33,870 bases of DNA from Bacteroidota bacterium (GTDB lineage: Bacteria > Bacteroidota > Bacteroidia > UKL13-3). Under the pieces are notes generated by a model, which saw nothing but the letters and a program-made list of their open reading frames with translations, was not told the origin of the DNA and did no database searches. The stretch covers positions 1 through 33,870 of the forward strand of contig RGVD01000002.1 of NCBI GenBank assembly GCA_010027395.1, in the 5' to 3' direction. Below are positions 16,898 to 24,495 of the stretch, piece after piece (within the stretch, counting starts at the first letter, position 1; every line of letters starts with the position of its first letter). The translations under genes were made by a program, and so were the position numbers.

Positions 16898-18010
16898 CTA
16901 ATCTAAGTTTAACAAATCAGGCGTTGAAATAAATTCAATGTCTGGCCATTTTACAACTATTTTTTTTAAAAGTTCACTTAACAATCTGAGGCCAAACTCA
17001 CCGTTTTTCTGACTTATTGATGAAATATAATTAATTCTATGAGTAGAAATAACGGCTGGCTTCCCAAATAAGAAAGCTATCTCAATATCCTTCATAGATT
17101 TATTAACCCAATCAAAATCCTTGTTAAATACTGGCTCAAAATTTACATTCCTTATATTATATAATAATCCTGAAATATCTTTTTCAAAGAAATAATGTGG
17201 TATTTTCTTATACCTATTGAATTCACCTGTTGGAGCTAATTGAACTCTCATACCCTGTAAAATTTCAATCCCATGATCGTACAAAAAACCATGAAGATCA
17301 GGGTCTAAATTATAACATGGCGGAATGAATGATTTTGATGAAAAACCAAATATTTTTTTAAATAGTTTAAGGCCATCTGAAATAATCATTTTATGAAATT
17401 CTATTTCATCTTTTGAATCCCAATCAAATGCTTCCATATAACTATAATCTCCAGTACCTGAAAATGTTGATTTCAAATGAAATGATAGTAATGTTTTTTC
17501 CTTTTTATTATTCAAATCATTTAGCCATCTCGTAATATTTAAATGCTCTCTACCATGAAATTGAGGAACAATAAAGCCATCGTTAATGCCTTTTTTAAAA
17601 AATTCAAACGTAGAAGATGAACTTTGATAATTTCTGTAGGATTCTGTAAACGGTTCTAAAAAAAATTCTTTATAATGATATTTTTCAATTTTATCAAAAT
17701 CAGGATTAGCAACTATTGTGTTAGCAGTTATTTTAGCTGGATAACCATTTACATCCTTTACTGAGTTTAATACTTCAAAAATCCTTTCAAAATCATTAGA
17801 ATTCTCCAATGAATCATACTTATAAAAACTTTTCGATAAGTCTATTTTATTTGCACTATAAACATCAAGTGCATTTTTTGAAGGAGTACGAATAGCTCCC
17901 CAATCATCAGATTCAAAAATAACATATTTTTTATCTAATTTTTTACCCCTGTAATTAACTCTAATTGCAGAGGCGATATTTTTTAATTTTATCAACGATT
18001 CTTTATTCAC
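16898..18010 (-). CDS. Divergent NodB-like polysaccharide (de)acetylase, paralogue 2
   Basis: A protein of about 365-373 residues in the same uncharacterised family as the protein at 8268-9389. Shared marks: FESDDWGAIR (Asp-Asp motif), SVKD, the His-x3-His in PQFHGREHLN, FIPPCYN, VNFEP, DFDWVN and SHRINY. Other parts of the two differ considerably, so they are old paralogues or separate imports rather than a recent duplication. There is no ATG start: candidates are TTG at 18019, GTG at 18010 and TTG at 17995. The GTG is listed, though the TTG at 17995 would best match the length of paralogue 1 and would not overlap fnlC. No signal peptide is visible. CE4-like deacetylation is inferred from the retained metal ligands. 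Confidence 0.73.
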   Translation of the reverse strand: MNKESLIKLKNIASAIRVNYRGKKLDKKYVIFESDDWGAIRTPSKNALDVYSANKIDLSKSFYKYDSLENSNDFERIFEVLNSVKDVNGYPAKITANTIVANPDFDKIEKYHYKEFFLEPFTESYRNYQSSSSTFEFFKKGINDGFIVPQFHGREHLNITRWLNDLNNKKEKTLLSFHLKSTFSGTGDYSYMEAFDWDSKDEIEFHKMIISDGLKLFKKIFGFSSKSFIPPCYNLDPDLHGFLYDHGIEILQGMRVQLAPTGEFNRYKKIPHYFFEKDISGLLYNIRNVNFEPVFNKDFDWVNKSMKDIEIAFLFGKPAVISTHRINYISSISQKNGEFGLRLLSELLKKIVVKWPDIEFISTPDLLNLD

Positions 18011-19214
18011 CCCAAACAACTCTTTTGATATAACTCGTGTAACTCAATATAATTCGCACCGTTTTCTCGCTGACGTTGGGCATGGAATAGTCGGAGACGG
18101 GGCGGAACAAGGTAATCTGTGAGCTGTAATCTTTAAGCTCCGTTTTGTTGTTAGCGGATCTTGCACCAATTGCTTGAAGTTCGAGTTGGCCTAGGCATTG
18201 AAGGATTCGTTCGGGGTCGAGTCCTACCATCATTACAGAGGCCTCTTCCATGGCTTCGGGACGTTCGTGGGCGTCGCGGATGTTAAGTGCTCTAAAGTTC
18301 ATGACGGATGATTCTTCAGAGATGGTACCGCTATCAGATAGGACGGCAAACGAATTTATTTGTAGTGCGTTGTAGTCAGAGAATGCGAGGGGTTTTTGCC
18401 ATTGAATCAGCGAATGAAGATGGTACGCGGATGACACGGATTGATTGGATTTGCCCTGATTTAATTGATCTAGGCGTTTCCGTGTACGTGGATGGGTACT
18501 AACAATTATCGGAAACTGATACTTTTCAGCTATCTGATTTAGAGTTTCAAGTAATCCGAAGAAATTCTTGTCGTTACTGATATTTTCCTCTCGGTGGGCA
18601 GAGACAACAAAGTATTTACCTTTTTCTAATCCCAAACGATCTAATACATCACTGGATTGAATCTTCGGCATGTAATGATTCAATACCTCAAACATCGGTG
18701 AACCTGTTTTGATAATACGGTCTGCGGGTAAACCTTCTTGGAGTAAGTATTCTCTGGCGATATCTGAATAAGTTAGGTTGATATCCGCAATGTGATCGAC
18801 AATTTTACGATTGGTTTCCTCAGGTACACGTTGATCGAAACAGCGGTTGCCTGCCTCCATATGAAAGATAGGGATTCTACGCTTCTTAGCTGGGATGGCA
18901 CACAAACAAGAGTTGGTATCTCCTAGAACCAAAAAGGCATCTGGATTAACTTCTTCCAAAATGGGATCGATGTTAATCAATATTTGCCCGATGGTTGCTG
19001 TAGCTGTTGCACCCGCGGCGTTTAAAAAATAATCCGGTTTACGAACACCCATGTCCTCGTAGAATACTTCGTTTAGTTCGTAGTCATAATTCTGACCCGT
19101 ATGAACCGTAATGTGTTCGATTGCGGGACTGGCATCTAATGCTGCCATGACTCTTGATAATCGGATTATTTCAGGTCGTGTTCCTACAACCGTCATTACT
19201 TTTAATTTTTTCAT
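18003..19214 (-). CDS. fnlC: UDP-N-acetyl 2-epimerase of the FnlC/Cap5G type (UDP-L-FucNAc synthesis)
   Basis: A 403-residue non-hydrolysing 2-epimerase counted from the ATG at 19214. An upstream ATG at 19221-19223 would add three residues and overlap fnlB. The sequence shows VVGTRPEIIRLSRV at the N-terminus, TGQNYDYELNEVFY, HMEAGNRCFDQRVPEE, SAHREEN and SDSGTISEES, which together separate FnlC/Cap5G from ordinary WecB. The reaction is epimerisation at C2 of UDP-2-acetamido-2,6-dideoxy-L-talose to UDP-N-acetyl-L-fucosamine, in the cytosol. It follows fnlB with a 1-bp gap, keeping the standard fnlA-fnlB-fnlC order apart from the cupin inserted between fnlA and fnlB. The three are probably one functional block for L-FucNAc. 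Confidence 0.93.
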   Translation of the reverse strand: MKKLKVMTVVGTRPEIIRLSRVMAALDASPAIEHITVHTGQNYDYELNEVFYEDMGVRKPDYFLNAAGATATATIGQILINIDPILEEVNPDAFLVLGDTNSCLCAIPAKKRRIPIFHMEAGNRCFDQRVPEETNRKIVDHIADINLTYSDIAREYLLQEGLPADRIIKTGSPMFEVLNHYMPKIQSSDVLDRLGLEKGKYFVVSAHREENISNDKNFFGLLETLNQIAEKYQFPIIVSTHPRTRKRLDQLNQGKSNQSVSSAYHLHSLIQWQKPLAFSDYNALQINSFAVLSDSGTISEESSVMNFRALNIRDAHERPEAMEEASVMMVGLDPERILQCLGQLELQAIGARSANNKTELKDYSSQITLFRPVSDYSMPNVSEKTVRIILSYTSYIKRVVWGE

Positions 19215-19215
19215 T

Positions 19216-20331
19216 CTAAACATTTTCTAAATACGTATCTGGGTCTGCTGGGTCATAAGGTTCGTTTATCCAAAAAATGGTATACAATGTTTCATCGCCT
19301 ATATTCTTAATATTATGGGTGTACCAGATGGGCATATCAACATAGGCGGGTTCTTCCCCGTCTAGGTAAAAATCGCGAACTTCATCGGTTCCGATTCTGC
19401 GGAGTTGGATAAGGGCTTTTCCTTTAACTACTGCGAAGCGCTCTATCTTACGGGTATGAAAGTGATTTCCCCTAGTAATACCTGGAACGGTGGTTGAGAA
19501 AGATGTTTGTCCTGCTATGCCATGACGGGCGATTTCTACAAAAGCGCCTCGGTTATCGGTATGCTGAGTAAATTTTCGTGGAAAGTAATTCGCAATATCC
19601 ATGTAGCAACGGTAGGTATTAAACAGCTTGTGTTCGAATGAGCTGTTAATGGCTGGAAATTCTCCCTTTTCTTGATAGACATCTTTATAGTGTTGCAACA
19701 AATCCAATATTTCTGATACCTTAGCTTCGGCGGTATGCGGAATTTGAAGCTCGTGGGTGTTATCCTCCCTACGAATCGCTTTTAAAATCGCCTCCACTAG
19801 TTCACCCACATAAATCAACTTCAATAGGCCATCTACTTCAACTTTAGGTGTTTCATTGTGTGAAACTTGATGGCAAAACGTAGCCACAACAGAATTATAA
19901 TAAGGATTTCCAAAGGGGCCAAAAACATTCGGAATCACCATTCCTGTTAACTTCCCGCCTGCTCTATTAGCCCAATCTGACAGCATCAAGCGCCCTTCCA
20001 TCTTGGATTTACCGTAAAGGTTATCTCGCTCTTCCTGAGTAGAAGAAGAAATCAAGATATGTGCTTGGCTTTGGTTCCTATCAAGTGAAGCTACCAATTT
20101 CTTCACAAGACTAGTATTCGTTTCATAGATTACTTCGGAGTCGTTGTGACGGTTTAAGGCCGCCAAATGAACAATGACATGGCATTGGGATACAAAATTA
20201 TCTAACTTCGCTTCATTCTCAAAAAAAGAACGATCAAAGTCGATAAGCGTAAATTCATCTTTGAAAAGATTAAGTGTTTGATATAAATGACACCCAACAA
20301 ATCCACTTTTTATTTTAGAACGTAGATGAAT
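19216..20331 (-). CDS. fnlB: FnlB/Cap5F/WbjC bifunctional reductase-epimerase with damaged 5' end
   Basis: An SDR domain plus a C-terminal cupin, which in Cap5F/FnlB converts the FnlA product to UDP-2-acetamido-2,6-dideoxy-L-talose. Family blocks are clear: HVIVHLAALNRHND, ISSSTQEERDNLYGKSK, NVFGPFGNPYYNSV, then the cupin with GITRGNHFHTRKIERF and WINEPYDPADPDTYLE. The first canonical start in frame is a TTG at 20166, but homologous sequence continues upstream in the same frame for at least 48 residues (GFVGCHLYQTLNLF, DFDRSFFENEAKLDNFV) to about 20310. The frame is open only to a TAG at 20332-20334, without ATG, GTG or TTG. The dinucleotide loop GxxGFVG has lost its first Gly (reads KIKSGFVG). 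The gene therefore seems to lack its start and roughly four to six residues; it may be a pseudogene, use a rare ATT at 20331, or contain a sequence error. Confidence 0.85.
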   Translation of the reverse strand: MHLRSKIKSGFVGCHLYQTLNLFKDEFTLIDFDRSFFENEAKLDNFVSQCHVIVHLAALNRHNDSEVIYETNTSLVKKLVASLDRNQSQAHILISSSTQEERDNLYGKSKMEGRLMLSDWANRAGGKLTGMVIPNVFGPFGNPYYNSVVATFCHQVSHNETPKVEVDGLLKLIYVGELVEAILKAIRREDNTHELQIPHTAEAKVSEILDLLQHYKDVYQEKGEFPAINSSFEHKLFNTYRCYMDIANYFPRKFTQHTDNRGAFVEIARHGIAGQTSFSTTVPGITRGNHFHTRKIERFAVVKGKALIQLRRIGTDEVRDFYLDGEEPAYVDMPIWYTHNIKNIGDETLYTIFWINEPYDPADPDTYLENV

Positions 20332-20394
20332 CTAATCAAAAGGGTCTTGTCTACTATTAAGTGTGAATAGGTATGAAATATGCGCGCTATAGTC

Positions 20395-20781
20395 TCACCA
20401 ATTTAAGTTCTCCAAAGACTCTCTAAAATCATCACGCTTAGACTCCTCCAATCTAAAATCTGAAAAAACCATCAGTACACTTCCTTCTTCCAATGATTCA
20501 AATCCATTGTAATACCCTCCAGAAATTTCAAGAACCTTGGGTTCCAAATCTATCAGTTGATATTCCATCCTTTCAATTAAATTCATATTTATGGTCTTCA
20601 CCATAAAACTACCCTTAACCGCATAAAACCATTTGGTTTCAATCTTATGACCCTGCCATGCTCTAATGACACCGACTTTTGGTTCAATACAATACATTCG
20701 AACTACTTGAGACATATCGAAGTCGTTTACAAATCGTATTGTTCCCCGCAAGTCGGTATGGGTACTGCCGGTTATAAGCAT
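20395..20781 (-). CDS. Cupin-fold sugar isomerase/epimerase-like protein (WxcM/FdtA-like)
   Basis: A 128-residue single-domain cupin resembling sugar 3,4-ketoisomerases and RmlC-like epimerases: it begins with the DLRGTIRF turn (residues 10-17), followed by the RMYCIEP strand, IRAWQGHKIETKWFYAVKGSF near 39-59 where the family places its His ligand or base, and a C-terminal GSVLMVFSDF strand. Proteins of this type act on 4-keto-6-deoxy nucleotide sugars. It stands between fnlA (73-bp spacer) and the damaged fnlB, an insertion into the usual fnlA-fnlB-fnlC order that is also seen in some other Bacteroidota clusters as I recall. It could help the FnlA product along or divert it to another sugar. 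The exact reaction is not predictable. Confidence 0.78.
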   Translation of the reverse strand: MLITGSTHTDLRGTIRFVNDFDMSQVVRMYCIEPKVGVIRAWQGHKIETKWFYAVKGSFMVKTINMNLIERMEYQLIDLEPKVLEISGGYYNGFESLEEGSVLMVFSDFRLEESKRDDFRESLENLNW

Positions 20782-20854
20782 TTTTATATTGTGAGCTGTG
20801 AATTTGAATTGTGAAATGATATTGAATAAACCTCAAACTAATAGTTGATCTAGA

Positions 20855-21886
20855 TCAGACCAAAAACTCATCCACACTCTCACCAAAAATCTCTCTTCTA
20901 ACCAATCCCAAGCCACTGATCAACTTTTTTACTCCTTCTACATCTAGACGTTCCGTATTGTGAGAGTGATAATCCTCAATTTTTGCTGCATCTTGTTCCC
21001 CTTCTGAGAAATACATCGCATAGTTCAAATCCCGGTTATCAGCAGGGATACGATAAAATTCGCCCATATCTTCTGCTTTGACCATTTCTTCGCGCGTACA
21101 AAGCGTTTCATAGAGCTTTTCCCCATGACGCGTACCTATGATTTTGATTTCATTATCGGCATTGGCCAATTCTTTGACGGCTTGGGCTAAATCACCAATG
21201 GTCGCGGCAGGCGCTTTATTAACAAACAAATCACCAGAATTACCATGTTCGAATGCAAACAATACTAAATCTACAGCATCATGTAAACTCATTAAGAAAC
21301 GAGTCATGTTGGGGTCGGTGATGGTAAGCGGCAATCCACTTTTGATTTGATTAATAAACAAAGGAATCACCGATCCGCGAGAAGCCATTACATTACCATA
21401 ACGTGTTAAACAAACAGTGGTGTCGGACAAATTTCTTGCTTCTGCAATCGCTACTTTCTCCATCATGGCCTTGGAAATACCCATAGCATTGATGGGATAA
21501 GCCGCTTTATCCGTACTCAAACAAATCACCTTTTTCACTCCATTGGAAGCAGCCGCACGAATTACATTTTGTGTACCTTCCACATTGGTTTTTACGGCCT
21601 GCATAGGAAAAAACTCACAGGATGGTACTTGTTTCAAAGCCGCTGCATGGAAAATGTAATCTACTCCTCGGGTTGCAGGTTCTACCGAATTGAAATCACG
21701 GACGTCCCCGATATAAAATTTTAGCTTTGAGTTCTTCAAGGTATTCCTCATATCGTCCTGCTTCTTTTCATCGCGTGAAAAAATACGTATTTCGGCAAAA
21801 TGATTTGTATGCAAAAATTGCTGCAATACAGCGTTTCCAAAAGACCCCGTACCCCCAGTAATCAAAAGCGTCTTATTTTGTATCAT
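20855..21886 (-). CDS. fnlA: UDP-GlcNAc 4,6-dehydratase/5-epimerase (FnlA/WbjB/Cap5E)
   Basis: A 343-residue soluble SDR enzyme for the first step of UDP-L-FucNAc synthesis: inverting 4,6-dehydration of UDP-GlcNAc with C5 (and C3) epimerisation. It shows the NADP loop TGGTGSFGNAVL (10-21), HAAALKQVPSCEF, and the active-site segment STDKAAYPINAMGISK, with the Thr-Asp-Lys set and Met-Gly-x-Ser-Lys usual for FnlA. RYGNVMASRGSVIP and TRHGEKLYETL follow as expected. The length is standard for the family. It opens the fnl block, 17 bp after the stop of a GT4-like gene; the 73 bp downstream before the cupin gene hold no gene. It is distinct from the membrane-bound CapD/PglF-type dehydratase at 637-2601, so the cluster has two separate UDP-GlcNAc dehydration routes. 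Confidence 0.95.
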   Translation of the reverse strand: MIQNKTLLITGGTGSFGNAVLQQFLHTNHFAEIRIFSRDEKKQDDMRNTLKNSKLKFYIGDVRDFNSVEPATRGVDYIFHAAALKQVPSCEFFPMQAVKTNVEGTQNVIRAAASNGVKKVICLSTDKAAYPINAMGISKAMMEKVAIAEARNLSDTTVCLTRYGNVMASRGSVIPLFINQIKSGLPLTITDPNMTRFLMSLHDAVDLVLFAFEHGNSGDLFVNKAPAATIGDLAQAVKELANADNEIKIIGTRHGEKLYETLCTREEMVKAEDMGEFYRIPADNRDLNYAMYFSEGEQDAAKIEDYHSHNTERLDVEGVKKLISGLGLVRREIFGESVDEFLV

Positions 21887-21903
21887 AGTCTAATATTCAC
21901 TTT

Positions 21904-23166
21904 TTATTGTGTTTTGATATCTACGCTCTCTAAACTTTTGCCATAGCTCTTACCCACCAACTCCTCCAAAAACGCCAATAACTTCCGCGCCTGCAAATCT
22001 TTATTAAAATACTCTTCCGCCACTTTTCTTCCATTCGCTCCTACTCTAACAGCATTTTCATAATCACCCAATGCTCTCTCCATGGCCTCTGCAAAAGACT
22101 CCACCGAACCAGGTTGAGCGAAAAAAACAGACTCATTATCCGTTAGATAATTGGGTATTTCCCCTACTCTTGTAGCACATACTGGTTTACCTGTGGCTAA
22201 GTATTCTCCAAGCTTAGTCGGAAATCCTCCTTGAGCTTGTTTGGAGTCGGGACGCGGTAATACCAACAAATCTGCATTACAAATTATACTAGGTATAAGG
22301 TCTCTTGGAAACTCCTTCATCCAGATAACCCTATCTTCCAAACCAAAATTCTTAATTAACCGCATATGAATAGGAGTATCGTAGTTCCAACCACCTACTA
22401 AATAAACTCTATGTAAAGGGAATTTTTCTTTAATAGAATTAAAAGCTTTAATCAAGTTACTTACACCATCTTTAGCGTCATTCATAACTCCTACAAAAGC
22501 TATGTAAGGCGGTTTGAATTCTTCCATTAATTCAGGTGAGATTTTAAACCTATCCAAATCCACCGTCATAGGTAGATGCATAAGTTTGGGTTGTGGTTTC
22601 GGAAAGTCTTGATAATCCTTCATTAAAGTTTGAGTCATCAATGCCATGCCATCGTAGGAATAATATGCTTTCTCTTCGAAGAAAAGTTGTTTTACATCAG
22701 CTTGCCATCTTTGAAGAATATTACCTTTATTGTTTTTGTGAATATCAAGAAATTCACTCATTTCGAGGAATAGTTTTAATTCAGAGATCGTCTTTCGGAT
22801 TTTGACTGCGAGCTCAAACCCAAAATGACTCGAATCTGTCCATACCAGGCCATCATATTGTTTTAATTCCTGCAAAATCAATTTTGACAATCTACGCCTT
22901 TGAAATACAAAACCTATGTATATATAGTAGCGTTGTTTTAAAAACCCCATCACAAGTCGAGGTTCAAGGTATTTATAGTTGATGCCGTTTTTTTCGCCAA
23001 ATGTTTTCCAGTTTATAACTTCATTTTCTGTTTGATAGCCCCCATATATCAAAAGCTTAATTTGTACTCCTAAATTGGCTAAACCTTCAATTAGCGTAAG
23101 CCAGCGATTGGCGGATGCTGAAGAAGAACAAAATGGATTGTGATTAATTAGAATTAAGATTTTCAC
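21904..23166 (-). CDS. GT4-like glycosyltransferase
   Basis: A 420-residue GT-B glycosyltransferase of the group-1 type. The N-terminal domain starts with SSASANRWLTLIEGLANLG; the C-terminal domain has AFVGVMNDAKDGVSNLI, VYLVGGWNYDTPIHMRLI, and the donor-site block GGFPTKLGEYLATGKPVCATRVGEI, where Glu precedes the loop as in GT4. The start is a GTG at 23166, immediately after the upstream gene's TAG (23169-23171); no ATG is present in frame nearby. It lies just before the fnl genes. The donor sugar is unknown. The C-terminal end after the GT domain is short and charged with no further domain. Confidence 0.87.
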   Translation of the reverse strand: MKILILINHNPFCSSSASANRWLTLIEGLANLGVQIKLLIYGGYQTENEVINWKTFGEKNGINYKYLEPRLVMGFLKQRYYIYIGFVFQRRRLSKLILQELKQYDGLVWTDSSHFGFELAVKIRKTISELKLFLEMSEFLDIHKNNKGNILQRWQADVKQLFFEEKAYYSYDGMALMTQTLMKDYQDFPKPQPKLMHLPMTVDLDRFKISPELMEEFKPPYIAFVGVMNDAKDGVSNLIKAFNSIKEKFPLHRVYLVGGWNYDTPIHMRLIKNFGLEDRVIWMKEFPRDLIPSIICNADLLVLPRPDSKQAQGGFPTKLGEYLATGKPVCATRVGEIPNYLTDNESVFFAQPGSVESFAEAMERALGDYENAVRVGANGRKVAEEYFNKDLQARKLLAFLEELVGKSYGKSLESVDIKTQ

Positions 23167-23168
23167 AT

Positions 23169-24491
23169 CTAGGTAAACAAACTGCTGAACTTGTAATCAA
23201 TTATTTCACTTGAAAAATTCTGATTAGCCACCATTCTGGCATTTTTCGATATTTCATACTGCTTATTTTCATCGGAGAAAAACTGACGAAGCCGCACTGC
23301 TACATCAGTTGTCACGGGGGTATCTATAACAAAAGCAGAGTTAGTTTCAACTACAAATTTATAAGCTGCTGTTTCTTTAGGAGCAAATAATATCACTGGC
23401 ACACCGCTTATTAAATACTCTGAAAGCTTAGTTGGAATTGAAAGTCTTGAAAAAGCTATATCTTTATCATTAAAAGAAAGGGGAAGGATTAAGTAGTCAT
23501 ATCCCACAATTTCTTTAGGAATTTCCGTATGATTTATAAATCCATGAACCTTAATAAAATCAAGACCCAAATAAGCATTAGGCAACAAATTATTACTATA
23601 AATATTGATCTGAACAGAAACTAAATGGACCTCTATTAACTCTTTTATAGCATCTACAAATGTCAAAAACGCTTTGTCATTGGCTCGTCCAATCCTCCCA
23701 AAATAAGCAATTTTAATCATCCCGGAATTCGAGGAAATTATTTTCCTCTGATAAGGTAACCAATTAGGAAGATGTATTGGGTTATGAAAATAATCCCATT
23801 TCCCTCCAAACCTAGATTCAAATTCTAAGGCCATAAATTCTGAAATTGCAACCCTTTTATAAACATTACTAAGAAGTTTCTTTAGCTCTAGATTTATCTT
23901 TTTATTCCAATATTTTTTAAAAACACAATCACTCCCGATGGTTGAAGGCCAATCATCCATAATGTGAATAATAATAGGTTTGTTAAACTCAACTAATAAT
24001 TTTTCAGCAAAAAGTATAGAATGCCTCGTGGATAGAACAGCATAAAAATAATCAGGGTCAGACTTTTTTATCCAACTCCTTAATTCATTGCTGATAATTT
24101 GTCTAAAAAATAAATGATCAAGACCAAGTCGTTGAAAAAAAACAAAACATAATGACCAAAAAGAATATTTTTTGGTTATTCCCGTAGTATTTAAACTATT
24201 TGATCTGGTTTTAGGCGTTTCTTTTGTACTTAAGTCAGAATTTTTTTTCCTAAACAATTTCCAAAGATTGAGAAAAATTCCCAATGGAAACCTGTGATAG
24301 TAGTCTTTATCATCTAGACCAAAATTGTTTAAATATCCATCAAGTTTAGATAACTGAACCATTTCTTGACTTCCAACCATAAAGAGATTCTCTTTTGGCC
24401 AAGAACTAAATAAATTGGATAAGGTTATAGCGGTTGCGTTCTTTTTGTGAAGCGTTGCATCGATAAACAATATTTTTTTTAAGTTTCCCAT
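23169..24491 (-). CDS. Glycosyltransferase, divergent GT4/group 1
   Basis: A 440-residue GT-B-like enzyme counted from the ATG at 24491 (MGNLKKILFIDAT). A longer open frame to 24530 would overlap the polymerase gene by 35 bp and adds an unlikely leader. The N-terminal half is divergent, with IIIHIMDDWPSTIGSD near 205-220 (full-frame numbering) typical of this subgroup. The C-terminal half has KIAYFGRIGRANDKAFL, ILPLSFNDKDIAFSRLSIPTK and SEYLISGVPVILFAP, the GT4 donor-binding end. It lies between the Wzy-like polymerase (4-bp gap) and another GT4-like gene (2-bp gap). The gene is strongly AT-rich with many Lys and Asn codons, like its upstream neighbours and unlike the outer genes of the window. 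Specificity is unknown. Confidence 0.83.
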   Translation of the reverse strand: MGNLKKILFIDATLHKKNATAITLSNLFSSWPKENLFMVGSQEMVQLSKLDGYLNNFGLDDKDYYHRFPLGIFLNLWKLFRKKNSDLSTKETPKTRSNSLNTTGITKKYSFWSLCFVFFQRLGLDHLFFRQIISNELRSWIKKSDPDYFYAVLSTRHSILFAEKLLVEFNKPIIIHIMDDWPSTIGSDCVFKKYWNKKINLELKKLLSNVYKRVAISEFMALEFESRFGGKWDYFHNPIHLPNWLPYQRKIISSNSGMIKIAYFGRIGRANDKAFLTFVDAIKELIEVHLVSVQINIYSNNLLPNAYLGLDFIKVHGFINHTEIPKEIVGYDYLILPLSFNDKDIAFSRLSIPTKLSEYLISGVPVILFAPKETAAYKFVVETNSAFVIDTPVTTDVAVRLRQFFSDENKQYEISKNARMVANQNFSSEIIDYKFSSLFT

Positions 24492-24495
24492 TTTC

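Noticed and set aside
20846..20857. Perfect 12-bp palindrome TGATCTAGATCA over the stop codon of fnlA
   Set aside because: It is short, has no loop, no T-run follows it, and it partly codes for the last residues of fnlA; there is no support for an operator or terminator.
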